Virus record (IMG/VR): IMGVR_UViG_3300042987_002457
Span: 1 to 20,509 of that record
Source: a virus
Strand: one strand, 5' to 3'
Length of the DNA stretch: 20,509 nucleotides
Part shown: positions 14,107 to 19,624 of the stretch, one piece after another
Numbering within the stretch: position 1 is the stretch's first letter
Layout: each line of letters begins with the position of its first letter
Notes under the pieces: model-generated
What the model was told of the DNA's origin: nothing
What the model saw: only the letters and a program-made list of their open reading frames with translations
Database searches by the model: none
Program-made: the position numbers and the translations under genes

Positions 14107-14109
14107 GCT

Positions 14110-14148
14110 GTCGATGCGCTGGGCATCGACTTTATGAAAGGGGAAGTA
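14110..14148 (+). promoter_or_regulatory. Structured leader, copy 2
   Basis: Perfect 8-bp arms GTCGATGC (14110-14117) and GCATCGAC (14123-14130) around loop GCTGG, followed by TTTATG and AAAGGGG, with ATG 18 bases after the stem, exactly as in copy 1. Differences between the copies keep pairing (C-G changed to G-C, U-G to U-A or C-G types), which is what selection on RNA structure leaves. The two copies share TCGATSCGCTG. Confidence 0.7.
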
Positions 14149-14739
14149 ATGCAACGGTTCACGCTTCGTGAACTCGCCGACCACCTCAGAGACCTTGCCG
14201 ATGGGCAGGCTGATGAGTTGGGCGAGTTGTTGAGTCAGTCGGCGTTTGCTTTGGATGCGTTCGCCAGCTCGCAGCAAGAAGAAGAAACCGATAGTGGCGC
14301 AATGTTGGCCCATTTAGGGATCAGCATTACGCGGGCTGGGTCGGGTTTTGTTGTGTCTTGGGCCGACTCTGTCGCTAATGAATGGCAGGAATCTTTTAGC
14401 GTGTTTTCGGATGCTGTGGCGTTTGTTGCGCTTGTGGTTCGTTGTCACGAATTGGGCGGGGCTGTTGGGTTTTCGGGTTCGTGGCGTGTGTCGGTTTCTC
14501 GGCTGTTTGTCGATTCAATCGTAGATTCACAACAACAGGAAGAAGACCGAACGATGATGTTTCGGGTCGATGGTGACGGGGAACTATTGGAAGGTGTCGT
14601 CATCGAGAAGTTCGATTCGTCACCTGTTGTGATTGACGGCATCAGTCTCGCTATCGACCCGACCGAGTTGCCTGCGTTCGTTGTTGATTGTGGCGAGCGT
14701 GGGTCTTGGTTGGTTCCGTCGACTTGGGAAGTGAAGTGA
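14149..14739 (+). CDS. Unknown protein, second cluster of the island
   Basis: A 196-residue protein starting MQRFTLRELADHLRDLADGQ. ATG 14149 has GAAAGGGG 7 bases upstream and follows leader copy 2, so earlier in-frame starts inside the leader are rejected. The first 40 residues predict a helical, possibly winged or HTH-like segment (LADHLRDLADGQADELGELL). The middle alternates strands and short helices (GISITRAGSGFVVSWADS, SFSVFSDAVAFVALVVRC), and the end is acidic. No family recognised. Its stop overlaps the next ATG (TGATG). Confidence 0.6.
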   Translation: MQRFTLRELADHLRDLADGQADELGELLSQSAFALDAFASSQQEEETDSGAMLAHLGISITRAGSGFVVSWADSVANEWQESFSVFSDAVAFVALVVRCHELGGAVGFSGSWRVSVSRLFVDSIVDSQQQEEDRTMMFRVDGDGELLEGVVIEKFDSSPVVIDGISLAIDPTELPAFVVDCGERGSWLVPSTWEVK

Positions 14740-15140
14740 TGACGGCCCGAGGTGATGTGTTGGCGTTGCAGTTGGCTCGCCGTGGTGTACCTGTGTCCGA
14801 ACATGTACGGGATGTGTGCGGATTGTTGGCTCGGACTGCGGTCACGATTCAGCGACTCACAGAGGAAGAATGCAACGGGCCGACTTGGGTTGATCGTCCT
14901 TACGCCACTTCTGAACGGTTGGAGAAGTGGGGCGAAGATTTGCAGCGACGGATGGATAGGGCCGAAGTGCGTTTCGGTAAGCAGGTCGCCACACTTCGGG
15001 AGGCGGTCGCTTTCGCTGATCCTGACGGGGTGAATAAGTTCATCGGCGGTTGGCGTGTCTTCGGTGATCCTCGGGGATCGACGGCTGACATCATGGTTAC
15101 CCGTGGTGATCGTGACGAATGGGTGGCGGTGATCGAATGA
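14739..15140 (+). CDS. Unknown conserved-looking protein
   Basis: A 133-residue protein, MTARGDVLALQLARRGVPVSE. It shows helix-rich sequence with HVRDVCGLLARTAVTIQRLTEEECNG, then ERLEKWGEDLQRRMDRAEVRF, a charged helix, and a beta-rich end DPRGSTADIMVTRGDRDEWVAV. The composition and segment order resemble small proteins often found in actinobacterial phage genomes, but I cannot name the family. The start overlaps the preceding stop (TGATG) and its stop overlaps the following membrane gene (ATGA). Confidence 0.65.
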   Translation: MTARGDVLALQLARRGVPVSEHVRDVCGLLARTAVTIQRLTEEECNGPTWVDRPYATSERLEKWGEDLQRRMDRAEVRFGKQVATLREAVAFADPDGVNKFIGGWRVFGDPRGSTADIMVTRGDRDEWVAVIE

Positions 15141-15271
15141 TCGGCGCACCGTGTCCCGATGATTTCCTAATGACCTGTTCGACTTCGGGCGGTACTTGGT
15201 GGGCACTTGTGCCCATCGTCGGCCTGGTCGTTGTCGCTTTGGTTGTTCATCGAGGCGGTCGGCGTGGTTGA
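15137..15271 (+). CDS. 44-residue membrane peptide
   Basis: A short gene, MIGAPCPDDFLMTCSTSGGT then a hydrophobic stretch WWALVPIVGLVVVALVV (residues 21-37), ending HRGGRRG. This is one membrane-spanning helix with a basic tail, so N-out, C-in. The ATG overlaps the upstream stop (ATGA). It is too short for many gene finders, but the overlap, composition and position in a tight operon support it. Role unknown; superinfection exclusion is a common job for such peptides, but only a guess here. Confidence 0.55.
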   Translation: MIGAPCPDDFLMTCSTSGGTWWALVPIVGLVVVALVVHRGGRRG

Positions 15272-15560
15272 TGTGTACCGTCTTCCTGCTTGTTCTGGTG
15301 GGGACGCGAACCATCGGCACGGGTCGGGCTGTCTTCCGATCATCGTTCGGCTGTTGCCTGCTCCCCCTTCGGGTTGGCGTTGGGCACATGGTCGAAGCGG
15401 TGCAGGTTGGGGGTTTTGGGTGGAGCGGATCGGGGGGGCTGGCAGTCGGTGGGCTGTGATCGGTCTACCGAACGCCGACACCTTGGCCGAACTGGTCGCC
15501 ATCGTTGAAGCGTTCGCCTCGGGGTATCGGGTGGGGGTGATCGACGGGCCGAACCTCTGA
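15264..15560 (+). CDS. Unknown protein, last gene of the island operon
   Basis: A 98-residue protein starting at GTG 15264, which has GAGG about 9 bases upstream and overlaps the membrane gene by 8 bases. The sequence VDVYRLPACSGGDANHRHG, then RWAHGRSGAGWGFWVERIGG and a C-terminal helix ADTLAELVAIVEAFASGYRV. The last part reads as a real folded segment, the first as loop-rich. No family recognised. It ends 15 bases before the terminator stem, so it closes the transcript. An alternative frame from ATG 15271 lacks a sensible protein. Confidence 0.5.
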   Translation: MVDVYRLPACSGGDANHRHGSGCLPIIVRLLPAPPSGWRWAHGRSGAGWGFWVERIGGAGSRWAVIGLPNADTLAELVAIVEAFASGYRVGVIDGPNL

Positions 15561-15575
15561 CGGTCGACGGCATCG

Positions 15576-15626
15576 ACCACCATCGAACATCTGTTCGTCG
15601 AACGGGTGTTCGGTGGTGGTCTTTTT
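15576..15626 (+). terminator. Intrinsic terminator of the plus-strand island
   Basis: Arms ACCACCATCGAACA (15576-15589) and TGTTCGGTGGTGGT (15607-15620) pair over 14 positions with one U-G pair. The loop itself folds (CTGTTC/GAACGG around GTC), giving one long hairpin. CTTTTT follows at once (15621-15626). This is a textbook Rho-independent terminator reading rightward and isolates the island operon from the recombinase-like gene. Confidence 0.85.
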
Positions 15627-15698
15627 GCATTCTCGAGCCAGCGCAGCTGGAGCACCGGCACCCCACGAAAAACCCCAAAAGCCCTGAGTGTGGGCAAT

Positions 15699-15743
15699 TT
15701 TGGCGTGCGATTCGACCGAAAAATTTGGCGTGCGATTCGACCG
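15699..15743. repeat. Twin 20-bp direct repeats before the recombinase-like gene
   Basis: TTTGGCGTGCGATTCGACCG occurs twice without mismatch, at 15699-15718 and 15724-15743, with a 25-bp period and AAAAA between. They end 48 bases before the ATG. Exact direct repeats at about two and a half helical turns look like binding sites for a protein: arm-type recombinase sites, an operator, or short iterons. Confidence 0.8.
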
Positions 15744-15776
15744 GTGTTTCGATGCGCTGTTCAGCGCCGGTTCGGT

Positions 15777-15790
15777 GATAATTTCTGTTT
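15777..15790 (+). promoter_or_regulatory. -10 element suggesting leaderless transcription
   Basis: GATAAT (15777-15782) lies 8 bases before ATG 15791, with no ribosome site between. A start about 7 bases after a -10 box would fall on or next to the A of the ATG, as in the leaderless mRNAs common in actinobacteria. No -35 is evident. Upstream, GCGCT/AGCGC (15754-15758, 15763-15767) forms a small hairpin overlapping the TCGATGCGCTG motif (15749-15759) shared with the island leaders. Confidence 0.45.
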
Positions 15791-16711
15791 ATGGCGACTG
15801 TAAGGTCCGTGACGGCACGTTTCTTGGGTTCTCAACCCTCTGTCCATACTCGGCGTCGCTACAAGAAAGACATTGTCACATGGCAACGGTGGTGCCACTC
15901 TCATGGCGTGCATGCGCTCGACGGGTCGGCGTTGAACGCTCAGCTTTTCTCGGAGTGGCTCGAGATGCAGTACACGTCGTCGTCGGTGCTGTCGAGGTAT
16001 TCGGGGGTGACGCGCTGGTTTGATGCGTTGTTAGCCGAGGGTGTCATCAAAGGGCACGGGTTCCGCAATGTGAAGTTGCCGAAGCGGGTGCGATCCATGT
16101 CTCGGGTCGTGATCCCGACGGAGTCGGAGTTGGGTTTGCTGATGGATGCGGCGGCGAAGAAGGGGCCGCGTTGGGAGTGGGTCGCCGGGATGGTGGCCTA
16201 TGGCGGGCTGGATGTGGCCGAGGCGATGCGAGTTCGGTCGACGGACATTCGTACTTGGGAGGGGCGTACGCTTGTGAAGGTGGTGTCGCGGCGTGGAAAT
16301 CGGCGCGAGGTGCCGGTCGATGGGCGTCTCGAGGTTGTGACGTTGGGGTTGGCGGCTGTGTTTGCTCCGACTTCACCGATGGGGCCGTCGCTGACTGGGA
16401 AGTATGTGGCGGAGGCGTTGGGGGTGTTGGCTCGAGAAGCGTGTGGCCGTCCAATCACGGTGCAAGACCTACGCCGCTATGCGGTGAAACGGCAGGCGGA
16501 GCGCGGTGTCCCGATTCCGGTGATCGCCAAGTGGCTGGGCCATACGACCGACCTGTGGGTCCGTCAGACTTTAGGGATGCTGAATCCGGTGGCCGAGGTC
16601 AGTCAGGCTGATGTTGTGGAAATGATTCTCGTCGAGCCTGATGGCGGGCGGTTTGGCTCCGGCTCCGCGCCAGATTCGCTTCTAGATGGTGTTCAGCCGC
16701 AATCCGCCTGA
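15791..16711 (+). CDS. Tyrosine-recombinase-like protein with degenerate active site
   Basis: A 306-residue protein with the two domains of phage integrases. Residues about 15-100 are the SAM-like core-binding domain (VHTRRRYKKDIVTWQRWC, SRYSGVTRWFDALLAEGVI). Residues about 108-275 follow the catalytic fold, but compared with XerD: Arg I (TGLR) is D141 in GGLDVAEAM; the Lys position has RRGNRR; the His of HxLR is Q225 (QDLRR) while R228 is kept; H251 in LGH is kept; and the Tyr position (H+9/H+10) holds T260-L261. Four of six catalytic sites are thus changed, and strand transfer is not expected. The frame is open throughout, with no sign of decay. A retained DNA-binding role is inferred. Its 3' end overlaps the opposite RHH gene by 113 bases. 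Confidence 0.8.
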   Translation: MATVRSVTARFLGSQPSVHTRRRYKKDIVTWQRWCHSHGVHALDGSALNAQLFSEWLEMQYTSSSVLSRYSGVTRWFDALLAEGVIKGHGFRNVKLPKRVRSMSRVVIPTESELGLLMDAAAKKGPRWEWVAGMVAYGGLDVAEAMRVRSTDIRTWEGRTLVKVVSRRGNRREVPVDGRLEVVTLGLAAVFAPTSPMGPSLTGKYVAEALGVLAREACGRPITVQDLRRYAVKRQAERGVPIPVIAKWLGHTTDLWVRQTLGMLNPVAEVSQADVVEMILVEPDGGRFGSGSAPDSLLDGVQPQSA

Positions 16712-16859
16712 GCGTCTCGGACGGCGGCTGGTTGGCCTGCGTGTAGGTCAGGAGTGCTCGAGCGGCTTCGGTCTTGCTGCACCCGACGACTGTTGCTGTC
16801 GTGGTCAGCCATCCGTCCAGCGCGGGGTCAAGGTCAATGTTGATTCGGTTGCGGGTCAC
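16599..16859 (-). CDS. Ribbon-helix-helix-like DNA-binding protein
   Basis: An 86-residue protein starting at GTG 16859 (MTRNRINIDLDPALDGWL). RINIDLDPALDGWLTTTATVVGCSKTEAARALLTYTQ fits the beta-strand, helix, turn, helix layout of Arc/MetJ/CopG repressors; the remainder is a basic helical tail (ANLARSRSQTARHQARRES). Such proteins bind DNA as dimers and often regulate their own operon. The start overlaps the membrane gene by 4 bases (GTGA). The 3' third lies opposite the end of the recombinase-like gene, so the two transcripts are convergent. The RHH call is from pattern only. Confidence 0.6.
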   Translation of the reverse strand: MTRNRINIDLDPALDGWLTTTATVVGCSKTEAARALLTYTQANQPPSETLRRIAAEHHLEANLARSRSQTARHQARRESFPQHQPD

Positions 16860-17053
16860 TTGGCGATCTTTCTGACGAGTTTGTAGACGGCTGACAGGGT
16901 GATGGATGTCAGTCCGACGATCCAGGTTCCGTAGATGATTCGTTCCCCGACGGCTTGGGCAAGACCCGCATCTCGACGGCGGTCTTCCCAGTATGTCGAC
17001 CGCATGTGGGTGGCGCCGAGAGTTGTACGTGGGTCGTAATTGTTGTTGTGCAT
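16856..17053 (-). CDS. Small single-pass membrane protein, unknown
   Basis: A 65-residue protein MHNNNYDPRTTLGATHMRST. ATG 17053 is chosen because GGAG lies 9 bases upstream, while an ATG at 17062 touches that site. The N-terminal half is polar, with WEDRRRDAGLAQAVGER, followed by a hydrophobic helix YGTWIVGLTSITLSAVY and a basic end KLVRKIAK. Topology is probably N-out, C-in. It follows the methyltransferase gene and overlaps the RHH gene. Function unknown. Confidence 0.6.
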   Translation of the reverse strand: MHNNNYDPRTTLGATHMRSTYWEDRRRDAGLAQAVGERIIYGTWIVGLTSITLSAVYKLVRKIAK

Positions 17054-17075
17054 TTGGGGCATCTCCAGGTTTGAC

Positions 17076-17924
17076 TCATGTCAGCAACGGTAGTAGTTGG
17101 CGGGCGATCCATTCGGCTACGGGGCTGGCTACTCCGTTGCCGCACATTTTGTAGCGGGTGCTGTCGCTGTTGGTTTTGCCGTCTGCGCGGTGGAGGGTGT
17201 GGTTGTCGGGCCATCCCATGAGACGCTCGCATTCGAGTGGGGTGAGTCGTCGGACGACCGTGTCGGAGATGACTCCCGTGGACTGTTTGGTCCCTGCACG
17301 AATCGCATGGTGGATGTCGGGGTTGATGGTGTCGTTGTATTCGTCGTAGGCCACGGCTTGTGCGCCTGTTTGGTCGAGGGTGTATGACGGGCCACCTTCG
17401 TCGCCAATGCCAAGTCCATTCTGGCGTTTTTCCATGTCTCGCCCGTCTTGGATTGGGATTGCTACTGCGGGGGGCGACGGGATGCCGAGAGCTGATCCAA
17501 TTTTGACCGGCGGCGATTGACCGTCGGCGTGGACTTTGAATGATCCGCTGGCGTTGGAGTCGAATGCGATTGGTTCATTGGTGGCGATCATGGGGACGTT
17601 GTTTCCTCTTGTGCCCATGCGGCTGAGTAGCGATGGGGTGGTGTCGTCATAGATTCTGGGCGGTTCACCGACGCGTTGCGCGGTGAAGATAACCATGTGG
17701 GGTTCGTTGTCGCCCCGTTTGGATTCGGCTCGAAGTGTTGGCACGATGTTCTCCCATACTCCGCCACCGAGACGGATCATTTGCCCTGGTTGGAATACGA
17801 TGACGGTGGCTCGGCTGTCGCCGGTGTTGTCGAATGCGTTCAATGTTGGTGACACCCCCCCCTGCTGCCAGGTTTCGTAGTCGTCAGGGTGTTGTGCTCG
17901 ACGACGCTTCACGAACCACGTCAT
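17076..17924 (-). CDS. C5 cytosine methyltransferase, C-terminal half (motifs IX-X)
   Basis: A 282-residue protein carrying the target-recognition region and last motifs of a DNA cytosine-5 methyltransferase. Motif IX is RRLTPLECERLMGWPD (225-240) and motif X is STRYKMCGNGVASPVAEWIA (255-274). Residues 22-195 have at least four degenerate units built around SPTLNA, VPTLRA, TPSLLS and SYTLDQ, a variable region that sets specificity. It overlaps the N-terminal half by 4 bases (ATGA), so the two are probably made together and assemble, as in the split enzyme M.AquI. A run of eight G (17855-17862) near its start is a possible slippage site. Role: methylate phage DNA against restriction. Confidence 0.85.
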   Translation of the reverse strand: MTWFVKRRRAQHPDDYETWQQGGVSPTLNAFDNTGDSRATVIVFQPGQMIRLGGGVWENIVPTLRAESKRGDNEPHMVIFTAQRVGEPPRIYDDTTPSLLSRMGTRGNNVPMIATNEPIAFDSNASGSFKVHADGQSPPVKIGSALGIPSPPAVAIPIQDGRDMEKRQNGLGIGDEGGPSYTLDQTGAQAVAYDEYNDTINPDIHHAIRAGTKQSTGVISDTVVRRLTPLECERLMGWPDNHTLHRADGKTNSDSTRYKMCGNGVASPVAEWIARQLLPLLT

Positions 17925-18571
17925 TCAATGCTCTCTCCAGCAAGGGCGGGAGCGCTTTCCCTCTGTTGCTTGACCTTCGCAGAATTCCTTCGGCGGCCCG
18001 TGCCGACAGCAAGTATTTGGTTAGGTCCGACTCGTTGGGCGATTGCAGGATCGAAGACAGAGACGAGGAACACTCGTCGACGCCGTTGGGGGACTCCGAA
18101 GAACTGTGCATCCAGCACATTCCACCATTGCGCCACAGCCCCGATGTCATCCAACGCTGCGAGTACCGCTCCGAAGTCGGCTCCTTGGTTGCTGTTGAGA
18201 GCTCCGGGGACGTTCTCCCAGATGGTGATTCGGGGAAAAGTTCCATTTGTTGCATCGCGCATCTCCTTGAAGATTCGTACTGACTCGAAGAACATGGATG
18301 ATCGGCCACCTTCGATGCCTTTGCGTTTGCCTGCGACTGACAGGTCTTGGCAGGGTGATCCGTAGATGATGGTGTCGACTGGCTCGAGCAGGTCGCCTTT
18401 GACTTCCTGCACGTCGCCGTGGCGTGGTACTTCGGGCCAATGGTGGGCGAGGGTTTGCTGGCAATGGGCATCCCATTCGACTTGCCAACGGCAGTCGTAG
18501 CCTGCTCGGTCGAACCCTAGGTCGAAGCCTCCGACGCCCGAGAATAGGGAGCCGTATGTTGGTTGGGTCAT
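17921..18571 (-). CDS. C5 cytosine methyltransferase, N-terminal half (motifs I-VIII)
   Basis: A 216-residue protein with the AdoMet-binding and catalytic half of a DNA cytosine-5 methyltransferase. Motif I is SLFSGVGGFDLGF (8-20), motif IV GSPCQDLSVAGKRKG (71-85) with the catalytic Cys74, motif VI IWENVPGAL (117-125), and motif VIII FFGVPQRRRRVFLVS (158-171). Motifs IX and X are missing and lie in the next gene. The frame ends cleanly, and its stop overlaps the next ATG. It is therefore a split enzyme or a recent frameshift; the neat 4-base overlap, shared by almost all neighbours, favours a working two-subunit enzyme. It is the last but four of the early operon. Confidence 0.9.
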   Translation of the reverse strand: MTQPTYGSLFSGVGGFDLGFDRAGYDCRWQVEWDAHCQQTLAHHWPEVPRHGDVQEVKGDLLEPVDTIIYGSPCQDLSVAGKRKGIEGGRSSMFFESVRIFKEMRDATNGTFPRITIWENVPGALNSNQGADFGAVLAALDDIGAVAQWWNVLDAQFFGVPQRRRRVFLVSVFDPAIAQRVGPNQILAVGTGRRRNSAKVKQQRESAPALAGESIE

Positions 18572-18648
18572 CGGAATGCTTTCCAGATTGAGATAAGTAC
18601 GGCGGTGATGTAGGCCGCGAAGATCAGTTGGACTATGGGGTCACCCAT
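18568..18648 (-). CDS. 26-residue membrane peptide
   Basis: A tiny gene, MGDPIVQLIFAAYITAVLIS then IWKAFR, almost entirely one hydrophobic helix with a basic end. The ATG lies within the last codons of the winged-helix gene (8-base overlap) and its stop overlaps the methyltransferase ATG by 4 bases, so it fills the gap exactly. A longer same-frame reading up to 18852 is a shadow of the winged-helix gene. The exact fit supports it, though it could be a translational bridge whose peptide has no function. Confidence 0.5.
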   Translation of the reverse strand: MGDPIVQLIFAAYITAVLISIWKAFR

Positions 18649-18979
18649 TCTGGTGTTCCATCCAGGCATCTCGTCCTGCTTCGGTGATGGTGCACACGAT
18701 GCGTTGGCGCCCCGACTGGTTGAGTCGGGTGTCGCCGGTTGGTGCGATCCAGCCCAGGGCACGAAGGTCGGAGCAGCGGCGGCGTAGCCCTTCGTCTGCG
18801 AGGGTAAGTGGCCGGTTGACGAGCAGGCCGACGGCTTCTTCGTCGGTGACATCGTTCAGGCAGTAGACCTCAAGCAGGCGGTAGACCTGGCTGGTGCGCT
18901 TGGGCTTGTCGGGTGCTTGTCGGCTGGTTGTTGGGTCGGATGATCTAAATGTGAGCGGCAGCTCGATGACGTTTGTCAT
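18641..18979 (-). CDS. Winged-helix DNA-binding protein
   Basis: A 112-residue protein starting MTNVIELPLTFRSSDPTTSRQA. The body (RTSQVYRLLEVYCLNDVTDEEAVGLL, LADEGLRRRCSDLRALGWI, TGDTRLNQSGRQRIVCTIT) follows the helix, helix, recognition helix and beta-wing order of a small winged helix seen in many actinobacterial phages, where SDPxTSxxA precedes a helix that senses or binds DNA. It overlaps both neighbours by 4 to 8 bases. It probably regulates phage or host transcription, but its target is unknown. Confidence 0.65.
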   Translation of the reverse strand: MTNVIELPLTFRSSDPTTSRQAPDKPKRTSQVYRLLEVYCLNDVTDEEAVGLLVNRPLTLADEGLRRRCSDLRALGWIAPTGDTRLNQSGRQRIVCTITEAGRDAWMEHQNG

Positions 18980-19152
18980 TCCCAGTCCCTTCGGAATTTG
19001 CTGTAGCTTTGTTCGGTTTCGTGGCAGTTGTCGCAGGTCACGGTGCCTGTTTGTGGATGGAAGTTGTGTCGCCTGACTGGTGCTACGGCGGTGCCGCAGG
19101 TGTCGCAGTCGGCTTCAGACGGCAGTTCGTGGTGCCCGTGCATTTTCGGCAT
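18976..19152 (-). CDS. 58-residue zinc-ribbon protein
   Basis: MPKMHGHHELPSEADCDTCG..., with two Cys pairs CDTC (16-19) and CDNC (40-43) separated by 20 residues, forming one zinc ribbon. Histidines are abundant near the N-terminus. The start is uncertain: ATG 19152 or ATG 19143, both inside the end of the WhiB gene and both with only weak ribosome sites. The stop overlaps the winged-helix ATG by 4 bases. Small zinc ribbons like this often bind nucleic acids or proteins in phages. No family is named. Confidence 0.6.
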   Translation of the reverse strand: MPKMHGHHELPSEADCDTCGTAVAPVRRHNFHPQTGTVTCDNCHETEQSYSKFRRDWE

Positions 19153-19624
19153 GCACCAATCGTACGAGATGCTTCAATGCGGGCATCGTCAAGTCGTCAC
19201 GGCGCCGGTCTCTCCATGCCTGTACGTCGACTTTGTGTGCCTCCTTGCAGGCGTCGCAGGGCGGGGTGCCTCGGCGCCGGTGTTCTTCGTACCCTTGGCG
19301 GGTGCCGTGAAAGAAGCGTTTCTGGACCTGCACTTTGGTTTCGCGTTTGATGTCTCGCCGTTCCCGCTCGGACTTGCCGCCCCACACGCCGTACACGGGC
19401 GGTGGGAGTTGGATCGCATAGTCCAGGCATTCCTGTCGGACGGGGCACGGGGCATCGCCTGGGTCGCGGCTTGTCGCAGGGCGTCCGTTGCAGATTGCTT
19501 TGGCGGCTCGAGCGTTCCCGCCTGGCTCTGGCATGAATAGTTCGGGGTCAAGACCCTTGCACTTGGCCTGTTCCACCCAGGTTCGGGGCACCGACGATTC
19601 CCATAACTGGTAAAACGAACTCAT
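19115..19624 (-). CDS. WhiB-family iron-sulfur transcription regulator
   Basis: A 169-residue protein starting MSSFYQLWESSVPRTWVEQA. It has the Wbl layout: Cys22 in AKCKGLDPELFMPE, Cys45 in AKAICNG, Cys60 and Cys66 in CPVRQEC, then YGVWGGKSERERR (78-90), the G[VI]WGG turn and basic tail. The family normally has CxxC-x5-C; here 14 residues (NGRPATSRDPGDAP) separate Cys45 and Cys60. Residues about 106-126 (HGTRQGYEEHRRRGTPPCDAC) are a second Cys-bearing extension. ATG 19624 overlaps the upstream stop (ATGA). Phage WhiB proteins such as WhiBTM4 are known to bind the 4Fe-4S cluster and to interfere with host WhiB2 and superinfection; that role is inferred here. Confidence 0.9.
   Translation of the reverse strand: MSSFYQLWESSVPRTWVEQAKCKGLDPELFMPEPGGNARAAKAICNGRPATSRDPGDAPCPVRQECLDYAIQLPPPVYGVWGGKSERERRDIKRETKVQVQKRFFHGTRQGYEEHRRRGTPPCDACKEAHKVDVQAWRDRRRDDLTMPALKHLVRLVHAENARAPRTAV

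Noticed and set aside
14030-14110. Complete tRNA gene ending with the T-arm at 14084-14100
   Set aside because: No 7-bp acceptor pair for the bases after the T-arm and no D-arm can be found; only a tRNA-like element is supported.
14445-15389. Open frame of 314 codons on the minus strand opposite the island genes
   Set aside because: Arg/Pro/Thr/Ser-rich shadow of the plus-strand genes, which have better starts, ribosome sites and coupled overlaps.
15640-15690. Possible attP core (tRNA-like GCGCAGCTGGAGCACC)
   Set aside because: No T-arm or 3' end of a tRNA beside it, and the neighbouring recombinase appears inactive.
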